From the NCBI RefSeq assembly GCF_023093535.1, contig NZ_CP095757.1:992001-1056000 (forward strand): DNA of 64,000 nucleotides, written 5' to 3'. Each line of letters opens with the position of its first letter. Positions within the stretch are counted from its first letter, which is position 1. The position numbers were made by a program, and so were the translations under genes. Of the stretch, positions 17,865-28,007 are shown piece after piece. Source of the DNA: Halovivax limisalsi. Lineage in GTDB: Archaea; Halobacteriota; Halobacteria; Halobacteriales; Natrialbaceae. The notes under the pieces were generated by a model that did no database searches, had not been told where the DNA came from, and worked only from the letters and a program-made list of their open reading frames with translations.

Positions 17865-18009
17865 GCAGCTGGGACCGTCGACCGCCGCATCCCGGCGGAC
17901 CCGCGACGCAGCCGGGTCCGCGGCCAGTTGCCCGTTCGACCGAGTCGGACGGTCACCCAATCCTCGACGCCGTCCGTTCGATCGCCGACCGTGTGAACCG
18001 GTGTTCGCT

Positions 18010-18026
18010 GGCCAACAGTTATTATG
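18010..18026 (+). promoter_or_regulatory. Shared upstream box and TATA, array gene 1
   Basis: GGCCAACAGTTATTATG begins 41 nt before the ATG at 18051. The TTATTATG half matches a haloarchaeal TATA element at about -28 for a leaderless transcript. The GGCCAACA half sits where a BRE or an activator/repressor site would lie and recurs upstream of other array members. Confidence 0.6.
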
Positions 18027-18050
18027 ACACACCGTCCAATTGTCGCCTCG

Positions 18051-21000
18051 ATGGACGTTCCTGACGTGGACGATCTCGTCCTCGCGGCGCTCGAGCGAAC
18101 CGGCGCGACCGAGTCGGCGCCCGCGCTTTCCGCGACGGCGATCGCGGACGCGATCGACCTGCCGGAGACGATGGCCGCCCGGGTCTCCTTGCTCTCGACG
18201 CTCTCGGCGATGGCGTCCGACGGATCCATCGAAGTGCGATCGACGGATGGGGACGACCCGGACGCGTACGCCCTCACGGCACGGGGCCGCAGTCGGGCGC
18301 GAACGGTGCTCGACCGGTACGAGTCGGCGTCGGTCACCGCGCGCGGGGATGACGAACGCGTCGAGGGAACGCTCTCCGAGATCGCCGATCGATTCGGGCT
18401 CGACCTGGTGACGGCGATGGCGCGGCTCGCGCCCGGCGGGGAGGTGACCGTCGAGGCGACGCTCGAGTCCGCGTTCGTCGACCGGAAGGGAGAACGCGAG
18501 ACGGCCGAACGACTGCTCGAGGCGGTCGAAGGCGGCGAGTCGACCCTGTTCGTCGTCGAGGGCGAGGCTGGGATCGGCAAGACGACCCTGTTTCGCGAGT
18601 GCCGTTCGATGGCGGCCGATAGGGGATTCGAGACGCTTGTCGGCCGAGCCGACCCGGATCGTTCGGATCCGTACCACGCGATCACCGACGCCGTTCCGTG
18701 GGCGATCGAGCACCTCGATGGGGCCACAGTTCCGACGTCGGCCACGGCAGCCACCAATCGGTCGCTGGACGATGCCGTGGCGGTTCGGTACGGCGCGATC
18801 GCGGACGAGTTACGCGAGCGCGCGAGCGACCGGCCGATCTTCCTGGGAATCGAGGACCTGCAGTGGGCCGACGCCGCGTCGCTCTCGCTGCTCGCCTCGC
18901 TGCTGGAGGGACTCGAGTCGGCGCCGATCGCGGTCGCTCTCACGGGGCGAATCGACGAGTCGGCGGACGAGTCCCTCGTCGCGGACCTCATCGACGCGGC
19001 CGCCTGCGAGGCGACGGTCTGTGAGCTCGAGCCGTTCGGCCGCGAGGACGTCCGCGAGTTGATCGAACGTCGGGTCGGTCGCAGGGGCGTCCCCGAGGCC
19101 TGCCTCGACGCGATCTACGAGCACACCGGCGGGGTTGCCCTCTTCGTCGAGGAGACGGTCGACGACCTGCTCGATCGGGGCGTGATCGACCCCCAGCGCG
19201 GGACGTACCCCGAATCGCTGGCCGACGTCCCGCTCCCGACCGTCGTCGAGTCGACGATCCGGGATCGACTGGACCGCCTCGACGGTGGGACGCGACGCGT
19301 CCTCGAGGCGGCGGCGGTCGCCGGGACGACCGTTTCCCTGTCGACGCTTCGGGCGGTCCTGGAGAGCGATCCGGCGCAACTGCACGACCAGGCCCAGCTC
19401 CTCGTCGACGGTCGCGTCTGGGAGCGCCTGGACGAGGGGACGTACCGGTTTGCGAGTCACGTCCTTCGGTCGACGGTGCTGGAGACGCTCGATCCGGACC
19501 GGCGCGCGTCGCTCGAACGGCGGGTGGCCGATCACATCGTCGACGGGTCGGAGCCGCCCCACGCGGAACTCGCCCGGCGGTACGATCGGGCCGGCGAGCC
19601 CGAACGGGCGCTCGACCACGCGATGGCGGCGGGCGAGGCGGCGCTCGACGTCTACGCTCACGAGGACGCGGTCGACGCCTACCAGCACGCGCTGGGACTC
19701 GCCCGCGATTTGAATCGCGACGCCGAGGCGATCGAGGCGCTGGAATCGCTCGCGCTGGTCTACCGGCTCGGCGGCGAGTACGAGTCGGCCCACACCCACC
19801 TCGAATACGTGCGGAGCCACGCCGACGATCCCGACCGCGTCAGGCGTACCTACGCCTCCCAGGCGATCATGGACACCGACGTCGGCGAGATGGAGCGGGC
19901 GATCGAATTCGCCGACCGCGGCCTGGCCCTCGACGGGCCGCGCTCGACGGCGTACGTCCAGTTGCTCGACGTCCTCGCGAGCGTGCAGTTCCAGCGTGGC
20001 GACCTCCGCGAGGCGATCGCCACCGCGAGATACCAGTACGAACTCGCGGAGCGTCTCGACGACACGCTGTCGATGGGGCGAGCGTCGTTTCACATCGGGC
20101 GAAGCCAGCGACAACTGGGGCGGGCCGAACGGGCCGTCGAGTCCCTCGAAGCGGCGCGGGCCCTGCTCGAACCGCTCGACGAGCCCGTCCACCTGGGGGA
20201 CTGTCTGAACGAGCTGGGCATCTCCTACATCACGACCGATCGATTCGACGCGGGCGTGGCTGCGATGGAACGCTGTGAGGACCTCGCCGCGGAGACCGGC
20301 GAGGTGCGCCTGGCGATCCGCGCGCTCAACAACCTCGGCGTGCACGCCCTCAGCAGGGGCGACTGGGAGCACGCCCGCGAGCGGTTCGATCGGTTGCACG
20401 AGCTGGCCGCCCGCGTCGGCAACGACCGGATGCGCATCATCGCCCTCAGCAACGAGGGCGTGATCGACCTCGAGACCACCGACGTCGAGCAGGCCAGGGA
20501 GACGTTCGAGACGGCGCTGGAACTCTCCCGGTCGATCGGCCACGATCACCAGTCGACGTTCGCCAGGATCAACCTGGCCCAGACGGAGGTGCTCGCGGAT
20601 CGGCTCGACCGGGCCGACCGGTACGCGACGGAGGCGCTCGAACGCGCGCGGGCGGACGAGTACGTCAGGACGGAGGCGGACGCCATGCGCATGCAGGGCG
20701 CGATCGCACGCGAACGCGGCGACTTCGAGCGGGCCGTCGATCGACAGCGCGAGGCCCTCGAGCGGGCGCGCGAGAGCGAGAACAGCATGGAGATCTCCAA
20801 GGCGGCGCGCGATCTCGCGGAGTCGCTGGTGGCGGTCGGCGAGGCGGAGACGGCCCTGGAGCTGTGTGACGAAGCCGCCGAGCACGTCCCGGACGGCTTC
20901 CGCATCGACCGCCTCACGCTGGAGGCGACCCGCGCTCGCGCGCTCTCGGCGGCCGGCGACTCGGAGGGCCCCGAGACCCTGCGATCGGTCCTCGAAGAGG

Positions 21001-21245
21001 CGATAGAGATCGATCTCGCGCAGGTCGAACTCCAGTTGCGACGCGACCTGGCGTGGCTCGCGCTCGAGTCGGGTGATCGATCGGCCGCCATCGACCACCT
21101 CGAACGCGGCTCCGCGCTCGCCGAACGGATGCGAACCGCACGCCACCGCGAGTGGTTCGACGCCGCTCTCCGGGCCGTCGAGGACGGCTGCGCGGCCGAC
21201 GCGTTGCGGCCGCTCAGCGGCCCGTTCGAGACCCCGTCGGCGTGA
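18051..21245 (+). CDS. STAND ATPase array gene 1: winged helix, AAA_16 NTPase, TPR repeats
   Basis: 1,064 residues starting MDVPDVDDLVLAALER. Residues 1-90 look like a winged-helix DNA-binding domain (ALSATAIADAIDLPETMAAR, then the wing DAYALTARGRSRARTVL). A linker domain precedes the NTPase: Walker A GEAGIGKTT at 171-179 and Walker B with IFLGIEDLQWAD at 263-274, typical of AAA_16/MalT-like STAND proteins. An ARM/winged segment follows to about residue 500. From about 505 to 1045 there are consecutive TPR-like helical pairs (for example AIEFADRGLALDG, NELGISYITTDRFDAG, ALNNLGVHALSRGDWE). Proteins of this plan are ligand-gated switches; here the effector is probably transcription control. The ATG at 18051 is preferred over 18024 because of the TATA spacing. 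Confidence 0.85.
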   Translation: MDVPDVDDLVLAALERTGATESAPALSATAIADAIDLPETMAARVSLLSTLSAMASDGSIEVRSTDGDDPDAYALTARGRSRARTVLDRYESASVTARGDDERVEGTLSEIADRFGLDLVTAMARLAPGGEVTVEATLESAFVDRKGERETAERLLEAVEGGESTLFVVEGEAGIGKTTLFRECRSMAADRGFETLVGRADPDRSDPYHAITDAVPWAIEHLDGATVPTSATAATNRSLDDAVAVRYGAIADELRERASDRPIFLGIEDLQWADAASLSLLASLLEGLESAPIAVALTGRIDESADESLVADLIDAAACEATVCELEPFGREDVRELIERRVGRRGVPEACLDAIYEHTGGVALFVEETVDDLLDRGVIDPQRGTYPESLADVPLPTVVESTIRDRLDRLDGGTRRVLEAAAVAGTTVSLSTLRAVLESDPAQLHDQAQLLVDGRVWERLDEGTYRFASHVLRSTVLETLDPDRRASLERRVADHIVDGSEPPHAELARRYDRAGEPERALDHAMAAGEAALDVYAHEDAVDAYQHALGLARDLNRDAEAIEALESLALVYRLGGEYESAHTHLEYVRSHADDPDRVRRTYASQAIMDTDVGEMERAIEFADRGLALDGPRSTAYVQLLDVLASVQFQRGDLREAIATARYQYELAERLDDTLSMGRASFHIGRSQRQLGRAERAVESLEAARALLEPLDEPVHLGDCLNELGISYITTDRFDAGVAAMERCEDLAAETGEVRLAIRALNNLGVHALSRGDWEHARERFDRLHELAARVGNDRMRIIALSNEGVIDLETTDVEQARETFETALELSRSIGHDHQSTFARINLAQTEVLADRLDRADRYATEALERARADEYVRTEADAMRMQGAIARERGDFERAVDRQREALERARESENSMEISKAARDLAESLVAVGEAETALELCDEAAEHVPDGFRIDRLTLEATRARALSAAGDSEGPETLRSVLEEAIEIDLAQVELQLRRDLAWLALESGDRSAAIDHLERGSALAERMRTARHREWFDAALRAVEDGCAADALRPLSGPFETPSA

Positions 21246-21360
21246 CGGGGGCGCGTTCCAGCTGATCCGACCGGGGGAATTCGACTGGAATCCGGACGTC
21301 GATCCGGGCGGCGCGGACGGTCCGTTCGATCGACGATCGCACGAGCGCGCCCCGGTCGCG

Positions 21361-21377
21361 GGCCAACACCTATTATG
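21361..21377 (+). promoter_or_regulatory. Shared upstream box and TATA, array gene 2
   Basis: GGCCAACACCTATTATG begins 40 nt before the ATG at 21401. It is nearly identical to the box of gene 1, including the TATTATG element, although the surrounding intergenic DNA is unrelated. Confidence 0.6.
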
Positions 21378-21400
21378 CCGACCCGTAAACTGTCGCCCCA

Positions 21401-24400
21401 ATGGACGTTCCTGGCGTGGACGACCTCGTCCTCGCGGCCCTCGACCGGGCCGACGCGGACGCGTCGGCGGCCGCGCTGCCGGCGACGGCGATCGCGGACA
21501 TGATCGACCTGCCGGAGACGATGGCCGCCCGTATCTCGCTGCTCTCGACGCTCTCGTCGATGGAATCGGACGGACTCGTCGACCAGGTCTCGACCGAGGG
21601 CGACGACCCGGACGCGTACGCCCTCACGGCACGGGGTCGCAGTCGGGCGCGAACGGTGCTCGACCGGTACGAGCCGGCGACGGTCACCGCCCGCGCGGAC
21701 GGCGAGCGCGTCGAGGGGACCCTCTCCGAGATCGCCGATCGATTCGGGCTCGACCTGGTGACGGCGATGGCGCGGCTCGCGCCCGGCGGGGAGGTGACCG
21801 TCGAGGCGACGCTGGGGTTCGCGTTCGTCGATCGGGAGGGAGAACGCGAGACGGTCGGTCGCCTCCTCGAGGCGGTCGAAGGCGGCGAGTCGACCCTGCT
21901 CGTCGTCGAGGGCGAGGCTGGGATCGGCAAGACGACCCTGTTTCGCGAGTGCCGTTCGATGGCGGCCGATAGGGGGTTCGAGACGCTTGTCGGCCGGGCC
22001 GACCCCGATCGCTCGGACCCGTATCGCGCGATCACCGACGCCGCACCGTGGGCGATCGAGCACCTCGAGGGAGCGCCCGTTCCGGCCCCGAACTCGGCAG
22101 CCACGAACCAGTCGCTCGAAGACGCCGTGGCGGTTCGGTACGGCGCGATCGCGGACGAGTTACGCGAGCGCGCGAGCGACCGGCCGATCTTCCTGGGAAT
22201 CGAGGACCTGCAGTGGGCCGACGCCGCGTCGCTCTCGCTGCTCGCCTCGCTGCTGGAGGGACTCGAGTCGGCGCCGATCGCGGTCGTTCTCACGGCGCGA
22301 AGTGACGAATCCGCCGACGATGATCTCGTCGAAGCGCTCACCGACGCGGCCGCCTGCGAGGCGACGGTCTGTGAGCTCGAGCCGTTCGGCCGCGAGGACG
22401 TCCGCGAGTTGATCGAACGTCGGGTCGGTCGCAGGGGCGTCCCCGAGGCCTGCCTCGACGCGATCTACGAGCACACCGGCGGGGTCGCCCTCTTCGTCGA
22501 GGAGACGGTCGACGACCTGCTCGATCGGGGCGTGATCGACCCCCAGCGCGGGACGTACCCCGAATCGCTGGCCGACGTCCCGCTCCCGACCGTCGTCGAG
22601 TCGACGATCCGGGATCGACTGGACCGCCTCGACGGTGGGACGCGACGCGTCCTCGAGGCTGCGGCGGTCGCCGGGACGACCGTTTCCCTGTCGACGGTCC
22701 GGGCGGTCTCGGCGACGTCCTCGGATCGCCTTCGCGACCAGGCCCAGCTCCTCGTCGACGGTCGCGTCTGGGAGCCCCTCGACGGCGAGCGGATCCGGTT
22801 CGCGAGTCACGTCCTGCGATCGACGGTGCTGGAGACGCTCGATCCGGACCGGCGCGCGTCGCTCGAACGGCGAGTGGCCGACCACCTGGCCGACGAGCCC
22901 GACCCGCCCCACGCGGAACTCGCCCGGCGGTACGATCGGGCCGGCGAGCCCGAGCGTGCGCTCGACCACGCGATGCAAGCGGGCGAGGCGGCGCTCGACG
23001 TCTTCGCCCACGAGGACGCGGTCGACGCCTACCAGCACGCGCTGGGACTGGCTCGCGATCTCGACCGCGACGCCGAGGTGATCGAGGCGCTCGAATCGCT
23101 CGCGAACGTCTATCGGATAAGCGGAGAGTACGAGTCGGCCCACACCCATCTGGCGTACGTCCGATCCAACGCCGACGACGTCGACCGCATCAGGCGAACC
23201 TACGCCAGGCAGGCGATAATACACGCAATGGTCGGGGAACACGACCGGGCGATCGAACTCGCCGAACGCGGACTCGCACGCGACGGGCCTCGCTCGGCCG
23301 CGTACGTCGAGCTACTCGACGTGCTCGCCGTCGCACAGTATTTACGCGGTGATCTCGGCGAGGCGATCGCGACGGCCCGGCACCAGTACGAACTCGCGGA
23401 GCGTCTCGACGACGCCCTGCTGATGGGCCGAGCGTCGTTTCACCTCGGCCGGAGCCACCGGCAACGTGGGCGGGCCGAACGGGCCCTCGAGTTTCTCGAA
23501 GCGGCCTGCGACCTGCTCGAACCGCTCGACGACCGCATCAGTCTGGCGAACTCGTTGAACGAACTGGGGATCTCCTACATCACGACCGGCCGGTTCGAGG
23601 CGGGCGTGGCGGCGATGGAACGGTGTCAAACGCTCGCCGAGGAGACCGGCGACGTCATGTTGGCCCTCCATTCGCTCAACAACCTCGGCGTACACGCGAT
23701 CGGGCGGGGCGACTGGGAGCGCGCCCGCGAGCAATTCGATCGCCTCCACGAGCTGGCCGCTCGCGTCGGCAACGACCGCATGCGCGTCATCGCCCTCAGC
23801 AACGAGGGCGTGATCGATCTCATGAGTACCGACGTTCGGGCGGCGAGGGAGACGTTCGAGACGGGACTGGAGCTGTCCAAGTCGATCGGCCAGGACCACA
23901 AGACGACGTTCGGACGGGTCAATCTGGCACAGGTCGAGGTGCTGGCGGGCCGATTCGACCGGGCCGAGCGCCACGCGACGACGGCGATCGAGGAGTCGCG
24001 GGCGGACGGCTACGTCAGGGCGGAAGCCGATGCGATGCGGATGGAGGGCGTCATCGCGCGCGACCGCGGCGACTTCGAGCGAGCCGTCGAACGGACCCGG
24101 GACGCCCTCGAACGGGCGCGCGAGAGCGAGAACTGCGTCGAGATCTCCAAGGCGGCGCGCGACCTCGCGAAAGCGCTCGTCGCGATCGGCGAGATCGAGA
24201 CGGCCCTGGAGCGCTGCGACGAGGCCGCAGAGCAGGTCCCGGAGGGCTTCCGGATCGACCAGCTCGCGCTGGAGGCGACCCGCGCTCGCGCGCTCTCGGC
24301 GGCCGGCGACCCGGACGGTCCCGAGGCACTCCGATCGGTCCTCGAGGAAGCGATGGCGATCGATCACGCGCAGGTCGAACTGCAAGTCCGACGCGACCTG

Positions 24401-24595
24401 GCGTGGCTTTCGCTCGGTTCGGGTGACCGATCGGCCGCCATCGACCACCTCGAACGCGGCTACGCGCTGGCCGAACGGACGCGCACCCGCCGCGATCGCG
24501 AGTGGTTCGAGGCCGCGATCCGAGCCGTCGAAGCCGGTTGTGCGGCCGACGACCTGCGGCCGTTCTGCGGGCCGTTCGAGGCCTCGCCGTCGTAA
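21401..24595 (+). CDS. STAND ATPase array gene 2
   Basis: 1,064 residues, the same length and domain order as gene 1: winged helix (1-90), Walker A GEAGIGKTT at 171-179, Walker B IFLGIEDLQWAD, then TPR repeats. Long stretches are nearly identical to gene 1 at the DNA level, including synonymous sites: bases 22343-22696 differ from 18993-19346 at only 2 of 354 positions. The TPR half has diverged far more (for example HAMVGEHDRAIELAERGLAR against DTDVGEMERAIEFADRGLAL). This suggests a shared switch core with a separately evolving sensor half. Transcription is probably independent, from its own promoter. Confidence 0.85.
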   Translation: MDVPGVDDLVLAALDRADADASAAALPATAIADMIDLPETMAARISLLSTLSSMESDGLVDQVSTEGDDPDAYALTARGRSRARTVLDRYEPATVTARADGERVEGTLSEIADRFGLDLVTAMARLAPGGEVTVEATLGFAFVDREGERETVGRLLEAVEGGESTLLVVEGEAGIGKTTLFRECRSMAADRGFETLVGRADPDRSDPYRAITDAAPWAIEHLEGAPVPAPNSAATNQSLEDAVAVRYGAIADELRERASDRPIFLGIEDLQWADAASLSLLASLLEGLESAPIAVVLTARSDESADDDLVEALTDAAACEATVCELEPFGREDVRELIERRVGRRGVPEACLDAIYEHTGGVALFVEETVDDLLDRGVIDPQRGTYPESLADVPLPTVVESTIRDRLDRLDGGTRRVLEAAAVAGTTVSLSTVRAVSATSSDRLRDQAQLLVDGRVWEPLDGERIRFASHVLRSTVLETLDPDRRASLERRVADHLADEPDPPHAELARRYDRAGEPERALDHAMQAGEAALDVFAHEDAVDAYQHALGLARDLDRDAEVIEALESLANVYRISGEYESAHTHLAYVRSNADDVDRIRRTYARQAIIHAMVGEHDRAIELAERGLARDGPRSAAYVELLDVLAVAQYLRGDLGEAIATARHQYELAERLDDALLMGRASFHLGRSHRQRGRAERALEFLEAACDLLEPLDDRISLANSLNELGISYITTGRFEAGVAAMERCQTLAEETGDVMLALHSLNNLGVHAIGRGDWERAREQFDRLHELAARVGNDRMRVIALSNEGVIDLMSTDVRAARETFETGLELSKSIGQDHKTTFGRVNLAQVEVLAGRFDRAERHATTAIEESRADGYVRAEADAMRMEGVIARDRGDFERAVERTRDALERARESENCVEISKAARDLAKALVAIGEIETALERCDEAAEQVPEGFRIDQLALEATRARALSAAGDPDGPEALRSVLEEAMAIDHAQVELQVRRDLAWLSLGSGDRSAAIDHLERGYALAERTRTRRDREWFEAAIRAVEAGCAADDLRPFCGPFEASPS

Positions 24596-24737
24596 CGCCC
24601 GGCCGAAACGCGTTCTCCCTCGACGACGGCCGGACCCGCGAGGCGGTCGAGTGCGACCGGCGCGATCGATGGAATCGCCGATGGGCCGTCGCGCTCCCTT
24701 TCGTTCGGTCGACGGGCGCGTGAACGATTTATTCGTC

Positions 24738-24754
24738 GGCCGACAGCTATTATG
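24738..24754 (+). promoter_or_regulatory. Shared upstream box and TATA, array gene 3
   Basis: GGCCGACAGCTATTATG begins 41 nt before the ATG at 24779, with one change in the GGCCAACA half and the same TATTATG element as genes 1 and 2. Confidence 0.6.
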
Positions 24755-24778
24755 GTAGTCCAGCTAATCCCCTCCTAG

Positions 24779-27700
24779 ATGGACGTTCCCGGCGTGGACG
24801 CTCTCGTTCTCGTGGCACTTGCCCGGGCCGACGCGGACGAGTCAACGGCCGCGCTGACGGCCACGGCGATCGCGGACAGGATCGATCTGCCGGAGACGAT
24901 GGCGGCTCGGGTCTCGCTGCTCTCGACGCTCTCGGAGATGGCGTCGGACGGACTGGTCGAGGCCGTGTCGATCGACGACGAGGACGCGGACGCGAACGCC
25001 TACACCCTCACGGCCCAGGGGCGTAGTCGGGCGCGAACGGTACTCGACCGGTACGAGTCGGCGACGGTCACCGCCCGCGCGGACGGCGAGCATGTCGAGG
25101 CTACACTCGCCGGGATCGCCGATCGGTTCGATCTCGACCTGGTGACGGCGATGGCGCGACTCTCGTCGAGCGGGGAAGTGACGATCGAAGCGACGCTCGA
25201 CACCGGCTTCTTCGACCGGAAGGACGAACGCGACACGGCCGACGGGCTGTTCGAGGCGGCCGCGACCGGGGAGACGACGCTGTTCGTCATCGAGGGCGAG
25301 GCGGGGGTCGGCAAGACGATGCTCTTTCGCGAGTGTCGCTCGATGGCGGCCGAGCGCGGCTTCGAGACGCTGGTCGGCCAGGCCGACCCAGACCGCTCGG
25401 ATCCCTACCACGCGCTGACCGACGCCGTTCCGTGGGCGATCGAGCACCTCGAGGAGGCGCCCGTTCCGACCGCGGAGTCGGCGACGACGAACCAGTCACT
25501 CGACGAGACCGTCGCGCTGCGCTACGGCGCGATCGCAGACGAACTGCGCGATCGCGCGAGCGAGACGCCGATCATGCTGGGGATCGAGGACATGCAGTGG
25601 GCCGACGCCGCCTCGATTTCGCTGCTGGCGTCGCTGCTGGAGGGACTCGAGTCGGCGCCGATTGCGATCGTCCTCACGGTGCGAAGCGGCGAGTCCGCCG
25701 ACGATCCCCGGCTTTCCGACCTGACGGATGCGGCTTCCTGCGAGACGACGGTCTGTGAGCTCGAGCCGTTCGACCGCGCGGACGTTCGGGAACTGATCGA
25801 ACGGCGCGTCGGGCGACGTGGCGTCCCGGAGGCCTGTCTCGACGCGATCTACGAGCACACCGGCGGAGTCGGGCTCTTCGTCGAGGAGACGGTCGACGAC
25901 CTGCTCGATCGGGGCGTGATCGACCCCCAGCGCGGGACGTATCCCGAGTCGTTGACGGACGTTCCATTGCCGAGCGTCGTCGAATCGACGATTGCGGATC
26001 GCCTCGATCGCCTCGACGAGGCGACGCGACGCGTGCTCGAGGTAGCGGCGGTCGCCGGGACGAGCGTCTCGCTGTCGACGCTCCGGGCGGTTGCAGCCGA
26101 TTCCTCGCGATTGCACGATCAGGCCCAACTCCTGGTCGACGGGCGAGTCTGGGAGCGCCTCGACGACGAGCGGTTCCGATTCGCGAGCCACGTCCTCCGC
26201 TCGACGGTGCTGGAGACGCTCGAGGCCGACCGGCGCGCGTCGCTCGAACGGCGGGTGGCCGATCACCTTGCGGAACGGGCGGACCCGCCCCACGCCGAGA
26301 TCGCACGGCGCTACGATCGGGCCGGCGACGCCGAGGCCGCCCTCGAACACGCGATGGCCGCGGGCGAGACGGCGCTGGACGTCTTCGCCCACGAGGACGC
26401 CGTCGACGCCTTCCAGCACGCGCTGGGGCTGGCTCGCGACCTCGACCGGGATGACGAGGTGATCGAGGCGCTCGACTCGCTCGCGAACGTCTACCGACTC
26501 CGCGGTGAGTACGACGCCGCGCACACGCATCTGCGGTACGTCCGGAGCCACGCCGACGACGTCTATCGGATCAGGGCCACCTACTCCATGCAGGCGGTGA
26601 TGCACAACGAGGTGGGCGAGTTCGAGGTTGCGATCGACCTGGTCGAACGCGGGCTCGAACTCGACGGGCCGCGTTCCGAGGCCTACTTCCAGTCGCTCGA
26701 CGTCCTCGCCTCCGCGTACTTTCACGCGGGGGAGTTCCGCAAGTCGATCGCCACCGCCCGCTTTCAGTACGACCTCGCCGATGCCACCGACGACGACCTC
26801 GCGAAGGGCCAGGCCTGTTTCAACATGGGGCGAAATAACCGCTCGCTCGGCCGACCCGATCGGGCGATCGAGTTTCTCGAGGAAGCCCGCGAGCTGTACG
26901 AATCGAGCGACGATCCGATCGGCCTGTCGGGCTGTCTGAACGACCTGGGCATTTCCTACATCACGACCGGGCGCTACGAGGAGGGCGTCGAAGCGATGGA
27001 ACGCTGTGAAGAACTCGCCGAGGAGACCGGCGACGTCGGGACGGCGATCCACGCGCTCAACAACCTCGGTATTCACGCGATCGGCCAGGGCGACTGGGCC
27101 GAGGCTCGCGAGCGCTACGACCGCCTGCAGGACCTCGCGGCGCGCGTCGGCAACGACCGGATGGCCGCCCACGGAATGGCCAACGAGGGGGTGATCGACC
27201 TGCAGAGTACGGATATAGAGCGGGCTCGGGAGACGTTCGAGACCGCCCTCGAACTCTCGCGGTCGATCGGCCACGACCACCAGGCGACGTTCGGCACGCT
27301 GAACCTGGCCACCGTCGAGATGCTGTCGGGCGAGTTCGACCGCGCCGCCCGCCACGCGAGCGAGGCCCTGGACCGGGCGCGCGAAGACGAGTACGTCAGG
27401 GCCGAGGCCAACGCGATGCGCCTGCAGGGGCTCATCATGCGCGAACGCGGCGATTTCGAGGCGGCGGTCGAGCGCCACCGCGAGGCCCTCGACCGCGCCC
27501 GAGAGAGCGGCAACGAGATCGAAATTTCGAAGGTGGCGCGCGATCTCGCCGACTCGCTGATCGCCGTCGAGGAGATCGAGGACGCCCTCGAACGCGCCGA
27601 GGAGGCCCGCGAGACCGCCCCGGAGGGCTTTCGGATCGACCAGCTCGCCATCGAGGCGACCCGCGGTCGCGCGCTGACGGCGGCCGGCGACGCCGAGGGA

Positions 27701-27973
27701 CCCGAGACCCTGCGATCGGTCCTCGAAGAGGCCATAGAGATCGATCTCGCGCAGGTCGAACTGCAAGTCTGCCGCGACCTGGCGTGGCTCGCCCTCGATT
27801 CGGGCGACCGATCGGACGCCATCGAGCACCTCGATCGCGGCCTCGCGCTGGCCGTCGAGACCAGCACCCGGCTCCAGGAGGCGTGGTTCGCGGCCGTCCT
27901 CGAGGCGGTTCGGGACGACGGGATCGAAGCCGACGCGTTGCAGCCCGTCTCCGGCCCGTTCGACGCCGGGTGA
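24779..27973 (+). CDS. STAND ATPase array gene 3
   Basis: 1,064 residues starting MDVPGVDALVLVALARADAD. Domain order is as in genes 1 and 2, with Walker A GEAGVGKTM at about 173-181 (shifted by a two-residue insertion in the wing) and Walker B IMLGIEDMQWAD. It is more distant from genes 1 and 2 than they are from each other, but shares identical DNA patches such as the segment encoding LFVEETVDDLLDRGVIDPQR. TPR repeats fill the C-terminal half (NDLGISYITTGRYEEG, ALNNLGIHAIGQGDWAEA). It is the last member of the MDVP sub-family and ends 34 bp before the convergent stop of the histidine kinase gene. Confidence 0.85.
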   Translation: MDVPGVDALVLVALARADADESTAALTATAIADRIDLPETMAARVSLLSTLSEMASDGLVEAVSIDDEDADANAYTLTAQGRSRARTVLDRYESATVTARADGEHVEATLAGIADRFDLDLVTAMARLSSSGEVTIEATLDTGFFDRKDERDTADGLFEAAATGETTLFVIEGEAGVGKTMLFRECRSMAAERGFETLVGQADPDRSDPYHALTDAVPWAIEHLEEAPVPTAESATTNQSLDETVALRYGAIADELRDRASETPIMLGIEDMQWADAASISLLASLLEGLESAPIAIVLTVRSGESADDPRLSDLTDAASCETTVCELEPFDRADVRELIERRVGRRGVPEACLDAIYEHTGGVGLFVEETVDDLLDRGVIDPQRGTYPESLTDVPLPSVVESTIADRLDRLDEATRRVLEVAAVAGTSVSLSTLRAVAADSSRLHDQAQLLVDGRVWERLDDERFRFASHVLRSTVLETLEADRRASLERRVADHLAERADPPHAEIARRYDRAGDAEAALEHAMAAGETALDVFAHEDAVDAFQHALGLARDLDRDDEVIEALDSLANVYRLRGEYDAAHTHLRYVRSHADDVYRIRATYSMQAVMHNEVGEFEVAIDLVERGLELDGPRSEAYFQSLDVLASAYFHAGEFRKSIATARFQYDLADATDDDLAKGQACFNMGRNNRSLGRPDRAIEFLEEARELYESSDDPIGLSGCLNDLGISYITTGRYEEGVEAMERCEELAEETGDVGTAIHALNNLGIHAIGQGDWAEARERYDRLQDLAARVGNDRMAAHGMANEGVIDLQSTDIERARETFETALELSRSIGHDHQATFGTLNLATVEMLSGEFDRAARHASEALDRAREDEYVRAEANAMRLQGLIMRERGDFEAAVERHREALDRARESGNEIEISKVARDLADSLIAVEEIEDALERAEEARETAPEGFRIDQLAIEATRGRALTAAGDAEGPETLRSVLEEAIEIDLAQVELQVCRDLAWLALDSGDRSDAIEHLDRGLALAVETSTRLQEAWFAAVLEAVRDDGIEADALQPVSGPFDAG

Positions 27974-28007
27974 AACCAGGGGAAAAGAGCGCGTGCGGCC
28001 CCGCGGA

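Noticed and set aside
18810-21401. An 863-residue antisense frame inside array gene 1
   Set aside because: A shadow of the sense frame; the same type of antisense frame recurs in the paralogues, reflecting shared DNA rather than a gene.
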